Of a DNA stretch of 64,000 nucleotides, positions 17,014 to 23,977 are shown one piece after another; position 1 is the stretch's first letter; every line of letters starts with the position of its first letter. Under the pieces are notes generated by a model that made no database searches, was not told the origin of the DNA, and saw only the letters and a list, made by a program, of their open reading frames with translations. The DNA is from Hyphomicrobiaceae bacterium (GTDB lineage Bacteria > Pseudomonadota > Alphaproteobacteria > Rhizobiales > Hyphomicrobiaceae): assembly GCA_030655135.1 (NCBI GenBank), contig JAURWC010000023.1:186001-250000 (forward strand), read 5' to 3'. Made by a program: the position numbers and the translations under genes.

Positions 17014-18765
17014 ATGCCGCACGACACGCCGCTGATCGCCACCATCGTCGCAGGTTTGACGCTGGCCTTCGTCTTCGGCGCAGTGGCTCATCGTCTCAAG
17101 GCGCCGCCGTTGGTCGGCTACCTGCTCGCCGGTGTCGCGGTTGGTCCATTCACTCCCGGCTACGTCGCAGACCAAGCGCTCGCCTCGGAACTCGCAGAGA
17201 TCGGCGTCATCCTGCTGATGTTCGGTGTCGGCCTGCACTTTTCTCTCAAAGATCTACTGTCTGTCCGCGCCATCGCCGTCCCGGGTGCCATTGTCCAAAT
17301 CGCCGTTGCGACGCTGTTTGGCGTACTGCTTGCCTACGTGATTGGCTGGCCGCTCGGCGCCGGCCTCGTACTCGGCCTCGCACTCTCGGTCGCCAGCACC
17401 GTGGTGCTGCTGCGCGCCATCCAGGAACGCCACCTGATGGATACAGACCGCGGCCGCATAGCCGTCGGCTGGCTTATCGTGGAAGATCTGGCGATGGTCA
17501 TGGCGCTGGTGTTGCTGCCGGCGCTCGCTCCGTTGCTCGGCGGCAGCACCGAGGGCATGGCACCAGACCCGGTTGCCGCCTATTTAGGATTGGGGTTGCC
17601 CGGCATTCTCGCGCTGACGCTGGTCAAGGTTGCGCTGTTCCTCGTCTTTATGCTGGTTATCGGCCGCCGCTTCATCCCGTGGGTGCTGCACTGGGTTGCC
17701 CATACCGGATCGCGCGAACTGTTCCGTCTCTCGGTCCTGGCCCTTGCCCTATCGGTCGCCTTTGGTGCCGCGAAGCTGTTTGGTGTTTCGCTGGCGCTTG
17801 GTGCCTTCTTCGCCGGCATGATCCTCAGTGAATCTGCACTTAGCCAGCGCGCCGCCCAGGAGTCCCTGCCGCTGCGCGACGCTTTCGCCGTGCTGTTTTT
17901 CGTGTCTGTGGGCATGTTGTTCGATCCCGGCAGCATCGTGCGCGACCCCTGGCCCATGCTGGCCACCGTCTTCATCATCATCGTCGTGAAGTCGGCCGCG
18001 GCGTATGTGATCGTGCGTGCATTCCGTCATCCGGCATCGACCGCACTGACGATCTCCGCCAGCCTCGCGCAGATCGGTGAGTTCTCTTTCATCCTGGCTG
18101 AGCTGGGCGTCGCCTTGAAGCTACTGCCATCCGAAGGCCGCGATCTCATCCTGGCCGGCGCCATCATCTCCATTCTGCTCAACCCGGTCATCTTCGCTAT
18201 CGTCGACCGCATCAACAAACGTGAGGAAGACGAAGAGGAGGCTGCAGCGGCGGCCAGCACTGCGGCAGATGCCGCCAGCAGGCCAGCACCCGTGCCCGCC
18301 CAGCCGCCCCCACCCAAGCCACCGAAGAGGTCTGAAAAGACCGGTCACATCGTACTCGTCGGCTACGGCCGCGTCGGCAGCCTTGTCGGGCAAGACCTGT
18401 TGGCTTCCGGCGAGTCCTTCGTCGCCATCGAAGCGTCAGATGACGCGGTCGCTCTGCTGCAAAAGTCCGGTGTCGAAGCGTTCTCCGGCAACGCCGCCGC
18501 CGGCGAGGTGCTGAAATCCGCCAACATCGCGCAAGCCGCATCAGTTATCATCGCCATCCCTGAGGCGTTTGAAGCTGGTCAAGTTGTCGAACAGGCACGG
18601 CAGGCAAACCCTGGCATCCGCATCATTGCCCGCGCCCACTCCGATGATGAGGTCAACCACCTGACCGACCTGGGTGCCGATACCGTCATCATGGGCGAGC
18701 GCGAAATCGCTCGCGGTATGCTGGAAGAGTTCACTTCATGGCGGCAAAAAAACCGTACGCAATGA
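17014..18765 (+). CDS. CPA2-family cation:proton antiporter with RCK domain (Kef/YbaL type)
   Basis: 583 residues. The first 390 hold about 12 membrane helices of a Na+/H+ exchanger fold (VGYLLAGVAVGPFTPG, EIGVILLMFGVGLHFS, ALGAFFAGMILSES). A cytoplasmic acidic/Ala-Pro-rich linker (about 405-445) leads to a TrkA-N/RCK domain beginning HIVLVGYGRVGSLVG, a nucleotide-binding Rossmann motif, ending near DLGADTVIMGEREIARGM. It probably exports K+ in exchange for protons and is gated by nucleotide or a redox ligand. No KefF/KefG-like ancillary gene is adjacent. Substrate ion not certain. Confidence 0.88.
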   Translation: MPHDTPLIATIVAGLTLAFVFGAVAHRLKAPPLVGYLLAGVAVGPFTPGYVADQALASELAEIGVILLMFGVGLHFSLKDLLSVRAIAVPGAIVQIAVATLFGVLLAYVIGWPLGAGLVLGLALSVASTVVLLRAIQERHLMDTDRGRIAVGWLIVEDLAMVMALVLLPALAPLLGGSTEGMAPDPVAAYLGLGLPGILALTLVKVALFLVFMLVIGRRFIPWVLHWVAHTGSRELFRLSVLALALSVAFGAAKLFGVSLALGAFFAGMILSESALSQRAAQESLPLRDAFAVLFFVSVGMLFDPGSIVRDPWPMLATVFIIIVVKSAAAYVIVRAFRHPASTALTISASLAQIGEFSFILAELGVALKLLPSEGRDLILAGAIISILLNPVIFAIVDRINKREEDEEEAAAAASTAADAASRPAPVPAQPPPPKPPKRSEKTGHIVLVGYGRVGSLVGQDLLASGESFVAIEASDDAVALLQKSGVEAFSGNAAAGEVLKSANIAQAASVIIAIPEAFEAGQVVEQARQANPGIRIIARAHSDDEVNHLTDLGADTVIMGEREIARGMLEEFTSWRQKNRTQ

Positions 18766-18957
18766 GCTTTTGCTGCGGTGCACTAGGGGAAATCGTTGCC
18801 GCGAAGTTGAACGGGCGGCGCAACCAATGGCCGAGCCCCTTGTTAGGCGTTACAATTCGCGACAACATTGACTTTTACCCGGCGCGGCGGGACACCTTTG
18901 CAACCAAACCGGCGCTATCCAAGCCGCAAGTATCGAACCGCAAGCAAGGACGTAAAA

Positions 18958-19806
18958 ATGACGTGCGCACTGCCAGCTGTGCCTTCACGCCTTTCCAAGT
19001 CCCTGATGCTCGCCGCAATCGCCGCGACACTGAGCCTGCTGGCGCCCGTCGCCGCCAGCGCTCAATCGGCTTGGGAGAACATTCGCCCGGAAGTGTTCGG
19101 CCAGCGCATCATTCACGACGGCGCAGGTATCATGACGCTGAAGGCTCCGTTCCGCCCGGAAGACCAGCGCGCCGTGCCTATCGGCGTCGATGCAAAATTC
19201 GCCGACGGCCGCAGCGTCAAGGCCATCACCATCATCATCGATGAAAACCCCTCGCCCGTGGCCACCGTGCTGCGCCCTGGCGCCGGCCGCGCGCATGTCG
19301 GCGTCAACATGAACTTCCGCTTCAACCGCAAGACCAATGTGCGCGCCATCGTCGAGGCCAGCGACGGCGAACTGTACATGGCGCACGCTTTCGTCCGCTA
19401 CGCCGGCGGCCAGTCCGCCTGCTCGGCTCCGCCCAACGGCAACGCCGAAGAGATCGCCGCCAGCATGGGCAAGATGAAACTGGCCGAGTTGACGGACGCT
19501 GCCGCCAACGCCAACAGCACGCAAATCCAGCGCCGCGCCCGCCTCGAACTGAAGCACCCGAATTTCACCGGCCTGCAGATGGACCAGATAACCCTGCTCT
19601 ATTGGCCGGTGCACATCATCGAAAAGCTCGAAGTCCGCCAGGGCAACGACGTTGTGATGCAGATGGAGAACGGCATCTCGGTTTCCGAAGACCCCGTGAT
19701 TGAGTTCAACTTTGATCTGAACGGTGCCGGTTCGCTGAAGGTCGTCGCCAGCGACACCAAGAAGAACGTCTACGAGCAGACATTCCCGGTCGGTCCTGGC
19801 ACGTAG
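18958..19806 (+). CDS. Quinoprotein dehydrogenase-associated SoxYZ-like carrier
   Basis: 282 residues from the ATG at 18958 (AAGGA eight bases upstream); the signal peptide LMLAAIAATLSLLAPVAASA directs it to the periplasm. The N-terminal SoxY-like part contains a GGQSACSAPP segment whose single Cys could be the carrier residue, and the C-terminal part is SoxZ-like (HIIEKLEVRQGNDVV, ISVSEDPVIEFNF). Members of this fused family are typically found with PQQ-dependent alcohol dehydrogenases in methylotrophs. Here no dehydrogenase, PQQ or cytochrome gene is adjacent. Biochemical role not established. Confidence 0.78.
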   Translation: MTCALPAVPSRLSKSLMLAAIAATLSLLAPVAASAQSAWENIRPEVFGQRIIHDGAGIMTLKAPFRPEDQRAVPIGVDAKFADGRSVKAITIIIDENPSPVATVLRPGAGRAHVGVNMNFRFNRKTNVRAIVEASDGELYMAHAFVRYAGGQSACSAPPNGNAEEIAASMGKMKLAELTDAAANANSTQIQRRARLELKHPNFTGLQMDQITLLYWPVHIIEKLEVRQGNDVVMQMENGISVSEDPVIEFNFDLNGAGSLKVVASDTKKNVYEQTFPVGPGT

Positions 19807-19813
19807 CGAATAG

Positions 19814-20107
19814 CTAGCCCCGGCGCCACGTTTCCCAGCGCAGGCGCGCGAGGCGGTACGCGTCCAGCACGGACAAGCACCACACGAAAACACCGCCCGC
19901 GTGCCGCCCGATGAACGTTGCTTCCGGCGGTGCGATCTGTGTCGTGAGCCACCCGAACAGCAGGATGAAGAACGCGAACTGCAGGCCCTTGACCGGCTTG
20001 CCTGCGAGTACGTGGCCGATCCCAGGCAAAACAAGCGCTGCCGCCAGCACGAGATAGGGATGCCAGGGCTTTGCGACAGTCTTGTTCGTCGGCCCAACGT
20101 CCGTCAT
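19814..20107 (-). CDS. Small membrane protein
   Basis: 97 residues whose ATG overlaps the stop of the upstream gene (ATGA at 20104-20107), so the two are coupled. Two or three hydrophobic segments: YLVLAAALVLPGIGHVLAGK, LQFAFFILLFGWLTTQI and GGVFVWCLSVLDAYRLARL. The PGIGHVLAGKPVKGL stretch recalls TM2-like small membrane proteins. Function unknown. Confidence 0.65.
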   Translation of the reverse strand: MTDVGPTNKTVAKPWHPYLVLAAALVLPGIGHVLAGKPVKGLQFAFFILLFGWLTTQIAPPEATFIGRHAGGVFVWCLSVLDAYRLARLRWETWRRG

Positions 20108-20784
20108 GACGCAACCGCCTGATTCTCGCTTTGTGCTTCAAGATCGCAGCGCAGCGCGTGCAAATCATCCAGCATGCCGCGCACGGCATCGGGTGCCAGC
20201 TGCGCCACGCCGAAGCGTGCATCGCGGAAAATAAGATAGCCTCCACGATCGGCCTGGTCCGCCATCACGACCATCCGCAGCCCCTTAGGCGTCACCAAAA
20301 GTTCCTTGCCCGGGCCGTCGTGGAAGCGCGCCAGATAGGGCGCGAAAATCTCCGGCATCGGCAAACCCGCCGGGTCGTCCGTCCTGATCCCGGCCCATTC
20401 CGGAAAGCCCGCCGGGGTGTCGATCGTATGATTGAGATCGCGATAGTTGGAGAACACTTCCATGCCGGTCGCCCGCATCATCAGGTCGAACGAAGCGCGC
20501 ACCGGCACCGGCCCCGGAACGGTCACCATCAACCACAGCACCGGTAACTTGCGCACATTCAGCGTATCGACGATCGGCTCGATGATGGCTGGCTGGCCGC
20601 GATAGGTGCCCGTGACCTTGACGTAGCCGGATGGAAGCGGCGTTTCGCTAACGTCATCCAGAACCTGGCCGAGACCGGACAACAGCTGGGCACGCGCTGC
20701 CGTCAGTTGCGCGTTGTCGCGCCACGCTCGCCAAGCAAACCACCCGGCCAGAACCGTAAGACCAGCAGCAATAAACTCGTTCAT
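20104..20784 (-). CDS. Hypothetical membrane-anchored protein
   Basis: 226 residues with an N-terminal hydrophobic segment (FIAAGLTVLAGWFAWRAW) that likely anchors it with the rest in the cytoplasm or periplasm. The body has a beta-rich look: GYVKVTGTYRGQPAIIEPIVDTLNVRKLP, then LPVLWLMVTVPGPVPVRASFDLMMR. No catalytic motif recognised. It is coupled to the following small membrane protein, so the pair probably works together. It lies after the hairpin ending the amine operon, from which it may be separately transcribed. Confidence 0.6.
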   Translation of the reverse strand: MNEFIAAGLTVLAGWFAWRAWRDNAQLTAARAQLLSGLGQVLDDVSETPLPSGYVKVTGTYRGQPAIIEPIVDTLNVRKLPVLWLMVTVPGPVPVRASFDLMMRATGMEVFSNYRDLNHTIDTPAGFPEWAGIRTDDPAGLPMPEIFAPYLARFHDGPGKELLVTPKGLRMVVMADQADRGGYLIFRDARFGVAQLAPDAVRGMLDDLHALRCDLEAQSENQAVAS

Positions 20785-20800
20785 GCCTCACCCGGAATGC

Positions 20801-20828
20801 GTATGGCCGGCACTAAGGCCGGCCATAC
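20801..20828. terminator. Strong hairpin between the permease and the next gene
   Basis: Perfect 11-bp inverted repeat GTATGGCCGGC-actaag-GCCGGCCATAC. On the plus strand it is followed by TTTAT; on the minus strand, the direction of the amine operon that ends at 20847, it has no T run. It may still act as a terminator or 3'-end stabiliser for the operon. Confidence 0.45.
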
Positions 20829-20846
20829 TTTATACTGACGTCCAGC

Positions 20847-22250
20847 TCAATACCCGTTTGGCCGCGGCCAAGGCATCGTGAACTGGTCGCTCCGCTTTAC
20901 GAACCGGTAGCGCCAGAAGTGGAACCACAACGACACCACGATGTAGAATGTCATCATGGCGATCAGCTGTGTGCCGTATCCCAGGAACACCGCGAAGTAC
21001 GTCAAGCCGCACAGCGCGATCAGCACGAGTGCCGGCAGCGGATGCATCGGATGCACGTAGCCACGCTTGATCGTGTCCAGCGGCCACTTCTTGCGGAACA
21101 TGATCATGTTGATCGGCATGAACGTGTAGCCCAGAAGCCCGGACAGGATCGAGAACGTGATCACCTGGTCCAGCGGCACCTGCAGCGCAAACAGCATTGC
21201 AACCGGCACCAGGAAGATGATCGAACGGTACGGCGTGCGATACTTGGGATGCACGGCACCAAACCACGCCGGCAGGTAGTGGTCGCGCCCCAGCGAGAAC
21301 CAGGCGCGCGACGCGTCGTTGATGCAGCCGTTGGCGGATGCCAGCGTCGCAAACAACGTGCCGATGCCCAGTAGCCACATGAGCAACGTGCTGCCCGTCA
21401 GGCGTGCAGCGTCGAACAGCGGCACACCCGCCTGACCTAGGTACTCCCAAGGCATCAGGCCTGCGCAAATGTACCACGTCAGCGTTGCGGCGATGGCCAG
21501 CGTCATCATGCTGGCCATGGTGCCGTAGGGAAGCGCGCGCGACGGCGAGCGAACCTCTTCGGCCGCTTGCGTCGTGCCTTCGACACCGAGGTAGAACCAC
21601 AGGCCGAAATGCATGGCCGCCAGCACGCCGAGCCAACCGTACGGCAGCTCTTTGGTGATCAGCTCTGCATGGCGCAACGGCGAATCCGCGCTCCAGGGCT
21701 GAACTGCGAAGAACAGCACCAGGATGGCAACGAACGCAAACGCGGTGATGACAAGGCTGAACGTCAGCGTTGCCAGCACGCCGCGATAATTCAACCAGGC
21801 AAGGAACATGATCGACAGCACGATGAATGGCCGCTGATCGACTCCCTCGTGGCCCGCCATCTTCGCCACGGTATCGACAAGGAAGCCGACCGTGATGGCG
21901 TTGCCTGCCTCCAGCATCGTGTAGGCGAACACCAGGAAGAGGCCGACGTTGAACGCCATAAGCGGCCCAACGATATGCTTGGCCTGCGCGTATTGTCCGC
22001 CTGCGGCAGCGACGGTAGACGTCACTTCCGAGTCGATCATTGCCACGCAGGTATAAAGCAGGCCGGCCATCCAGCAGGCGACCAGCGCGGCATACGCGCC
22101 GCCCTTGCCCACTGCGAAGTTCCAACCCATGTATTCGCCAACAAGCACGATGCCAACGCCTAGAGCCCAAACGTGGGCCGGGCCGAGCACGCGCAGCAAA
22201 CTGACGCGTTCAGTATGCGGGACGGCGCCCGCAGCTTCTGCAACTGCCAT
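20847..22250 (-). CDS. APC-superfamily amine/amino acid permease
   Basis: 467 residues with about 12 membrane helices of the amino acid-polyamine-organocation fold. The N-terminal LLRVLGPAHVWALGVGIVLVGEYMGWNF, the conserved YVCVAMIDSE-like region and EGTTQAAEEVRSPSRALP after helix 6 resemble ethanolamine/amino acid permeases. It ends an operon encoding amine-glutamylating and N-methyl-amino-acid-oxidising enzymes, so uptake of methylamine, sarcosine or a related N-methyl compound is the likely role (inference). The ATG has AGGGGAAA upstream and lies ten bases after the stop of a 55-residue membrane protein, the last of three such small genes. Confidence 0.85.
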   Translation of the reverse strand: MAVAEAAGAVPHTERVSLLRVLGPAHVWALGVGIVLVGEYMGWNFAVGKGGAYAALVACWMAGLLYTCVAMIDSEVTSTVAAAGGQYAQAKHIVGPLMAFNVGLFLVFAYTMLEAGNAITVGFLVDTVAKMAGHEGVDQRPFIVLSIMFLAWLNYRGVLATLTFSLVITAFAFVAILVLFFAVQPWSADSPLRHAELITKELPYGWLGVLAAMHFGLWFYLGVEGTTQAAEEVRSPSRALPYGTMASMMTLAIAATLTWYICAGLMPWEYLGQAGVPLFDAARLTGSTLLMWLLGIGTLFATLASANGCINDASRAWFSLGRDHYLPAWFGAVHPKYRTPYRSIIFLVPVAMLFALQVPLDQVITFSILSGLLGYTFMPINMIMFRKKWPLDTIKRGYVHPMHPLPALVLIALCGLTYFAVFLGYGTQLIAMMTFYIVVSLWFHFWRYRFVKRSDQFTMPWPRPNGY

Positions 22251-22260
22251 GACGTTTCCC

Positions 22261-22428
22261 CTAAAGCTTATGTTTTTCAGCGACGGCTTCGACTTCGCCT
22301 TCGCGCGAAGACGTAAGCACGTCTTCCGAGTAGGTCGAATCCGTACGCAACCAGTCGAAGATGATCAGGAGGCCCAGCAAAGCCGAAACGCCCCACGCCG
22401 CGTATTCCGCGTAGTTCCAATAATCCAT
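22261..22428 (-). CDS. 55-residue single-pass membrane protein in amine operon
   Basis: ATG at 22428 preceded by GGAGAGCGAGCC, stop TAG at 22263-22261. The product begins MDYWNYAEYAAWGVSALLGL, continues with a hydrophobic LLIIFDWLR and ends in a charged tail (SREGEVEAVAEKHKL). One membrane helix, N-terminus likely outside. It lies between a two-pass small protein (11-nt gap) and the permease (10-nt gap), so coordinated translation is likely. No known family. Placement suggests an accessory subunit of the permease, comparable in position, though not in sequence, to small subunits of solute symporters. Confidence 0.75.
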   Translation of the reverse strand: MDYWNYAEYAAWGVSALLGLLIIFDWLRTDSTYSEDVLTSSREGEVEAVAEKHKL

Positions 22429-22439
22429 GGCTCGCTCTC

Positions 22440-22823
22440 CTATCTCTTCTCGCCGAACTTCTCGTTGATGACCTCGCGGTACTCCTTGTCGGAGAACCGA
22501 ACGACCATCACGAAGTAACCGACCACCAGCGCTACCATTGCTGCCAGTGCCAGCCAGTCGAACGAATAGTCGAAGCGTGCCGTGATGAGTTCATTTGCGC
22601 TTGCAGGGTCAGGATAACCCAGCGCCTGCCAGCGCTCGACCATCGTGGGGTTCTGCCCAAGGGCTTCCCACGTCGGGTTTTCGATCGGCGCCGGGGTTTT
22701 CGTTGCGCCGGCCATCTTCAGCCAGAGCGGGATGTAAAGTGCACCGACCGTGAGAGCGAGCACGACAAGCACGTCGAAGACCTGCCCGAACTTGCTCTGA
22801 TGTGGAGGAATATACTTTGCCAT
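22440..22823 (-). CDS. Two-pass small membrane protein in amine operon
   Basis: 127 residues from the ATG at 22823, preceded by AGGAGACGGGAC. Two hydrophobic helices, VFDVLVVLALTVGALYIPLWLK (about 15-36) and WLALAAMVALVVGYFVMVV (about 90-108), enclose a roughly 50-residue Pro-rich loop (KTPAPIENPTWEALGQNPT) probably facing the periplasm; the C-terminus is charged (FSDKEYREVINEKFGEKR). It is 11 nt from each neighbouring small gene. No enzyme motif. Proposed permease-associated subunit, by position only. Confidence 0.75.
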   Translation of the reverse strand: MAKYIPPHQSKFGQVFDVLVVLALTVGALYIPLWLKMAGATKTPAPIENPTWEALGQNPTMVERWQALGYPDPASANELITARFDYSFDWLALAAMVALVVGYFVMVVRFSDKEYREVINEKFGEKR

Positions 22824-22834
22824 GTCCCGTCTCC

Positions 22835-23131
22835 TCACATGGCGCCGCGACGCCGCATGGCGTCGAGGTTCTTGAGGTCCAGACCGTAGATAAAGGCCTT
22901 GTCTTCCCGGTAGTGCTTCACCATCGCGGCGATTGCCGCTGTGTTGAACAGCAATACCAAGCCGCCCATCGCGAGCAGCAGGTAGCGAACGTTTTCGTTG
23001 GGCGCCAAGTCCCACGTCGCCCAGGCAACGAATCCCAGCGTGCACCACAGCACGAGGACAAACGTCCACGCGCCCAGCACGTCGCCGCGATAGACCTTCT
23101 CTATTCGCTCGTCTTGAGTGAGTTCTGACAT
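22835..23131 (-). CDS. Two-pass small membrane protein in amine operon
   Basis: 98 residues from the ATG at 23131, with GGGAGAGC upstream. Two hydrophobic helices, AWTFVLVLWCTLGFVAWATW and YLLLAMGGLVLLFNTAAIAAM, with short charged ends (KHYREDKAFIYGLDLKNLDAMRRRGAM). The helical-hairpin layout recalls small subunits of secondary transporters but no family was recognised. It is the first of three small genes before the permease and lies 213 nt after the gamma oxidase subunit gene, a gap that holds a 10-bp inverted repeat. Confidence 0.75.
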   Translation of the reverse strand: MSELTQDERIEKVYRGDVLGAWTFVLVLWCTLGFVAWATWDLAPNENVRYLLLAMGGLVLLFNTAAIAAMVKHYREDKAFIYGLDLKNLDAMRRRGAM

Positions 23132-23264
23132 CGTGAGCTCTCCCTTCGCTCCGGCCGTTCTGCGCCGCCTTTCGGACGGCCGGTGCCGGTAGCTGTTTCT
23201 CCCAAGTGCACGCTCGTTTTGCGCGATCTCTTGGAGCGGATCGCTTGAACACGCGGCTAGCCGT

Positions 23265-23339
23265 CCTGTGCCAGACGGTCGCATGAAGGCTGAGCCATTT
23301 TTTATTCTAAGTCAAAAGATTTTCCCACCCTGGCACAGG
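23265..23339 (-). repeat. 10-bp inverted repeat between oxidase and transporter genes
   Basis: CCTGTGCCAG at 23265-23274 and its complement CTGGCACAGG at 23330-23339, 55 nt apart, in the only long gap inside the amine operon. In RNA this would form a stem that could set different stabilities for the catabolic and transport halves, act in attenuation, or be a looped operator. An AT-rich stretch between the arms could also hold a secondary promoter. Confidence 0.5.
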
Positions 23340-23344
23340 GCAGA

Positions 23345-23977
23345 TCAACCTTTCTTTGGATCTCCCTTAGCACCAATCGAGATGCCGTATTCCTCGGCAG
23401 AACTGATCAACCAGTCCCAGAAACTCAGGCAGAAGCTGCGTGGCACCATGAGCTGGTAAACGGGCGCGGCGTCGATACAGGTGAGCTGTGCGCCGACGTG
23501 CGCGACCAGCGTGATAGCCGTATTGCCCGGCGCGAATACCGACGGATGAAGGTCCACCATTACGCCTTTGGCGAGCACGTCGCGAACCCTCGGCCCGGAA
23601 ATCTCGATGATCGCGCGGCTGTCGCTTTGGTCTGTCGTGGACGCCAACCCACGCAGGGCGGCCGTCAGGTCGGATACGCGCTGGCGACCGCCGGATTCGA
23701 AGACGACGAGCCATTGACCGGGCGCACTCCAGATGATGCTGACATCACCTGCTGCAACGCGTTTCGGCTCCGAAGGCAGCGGCAGCCCAAACAGCGTCTG
23801 TACCTTCGCCGACAAGTCGTCAGCCAGCCCCTTCCGCGCGGCGATCGAGGCGATAGCGACCCCCGTCAATTCGGCGATTTGCACACCGGCTTCGCCGTCC
23901 TTGAAACCGAGACGCTGCCCAGCCGTGGCCAATCCTGCCAAGGCAGAAACCACGGGAGGAATGGAGACATCAACCAT
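23345..23977 (-). CDS. mgdD: Sarcosine oxidase/N-methylglutamate dehydrogenase gamma subunit
   Basis: 210 residues from the ATG at 23977, which overlaps the end of the alpha gene by 8 nt. SoxG-like: GVAIASIAARKGL near the start, ISIIWSAPGQWLVV-like segment (VSIIWSAPGQWLVVF), SDSRAIIEISGPRVRDVLAKG and the terminal MVPRSFCLSFWDWLI, all typical of the small fold-like-GcvT gamma subunit of heterotetrameric sarcosine oxidases. With alpha it likely forms the folate-binding side of the complex. The mgd name depends on the operon also making N-methylglutamate; sarcosine oxidase (soxG) is an equal alternative. Confidence 0.8.
   Translation of the reverse strand: MVDVSIPPVVSALAGLATAGQRLGFKDGEAGVQIAELTGVAIASIAARKGLADDLSAKVQTLFGLPLPSEPKRVAAGDVSIIWSAPGQWLVVFESGGRQRVSDLTAALRGLASTTDQSDSRAIIEISGPRVRDVLAKGVMVDLHPSVFAPGNTAITLVAHVGAQLTCIDAAPVYQLMVPRSFCLSFWDWLISSAEEYGISIGAKGDPKKG

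Noticed and set aside
18985-20097. 370-codon minus-strand frame opposite the SoxYZ-like gene
   Set aside because: It is the complement of a real plus-strand gene with a signal peptide and ribosome site; no family pattern in the minus frame.
20801-20828. Strong terminator call for the permease operon
   Set aside because: The 11-bp hairpin lacks a T run on the strand of the operon, so it is listed at moderate confidence rather than as a definite terminator.
20830-22170. 446-codon frame in a second minus-strand frame of the permease
   Set aside because: It is an alternative frame of the permease gene; the permease frame has ordered membrane helices, the other is Arg/Gly-rich.
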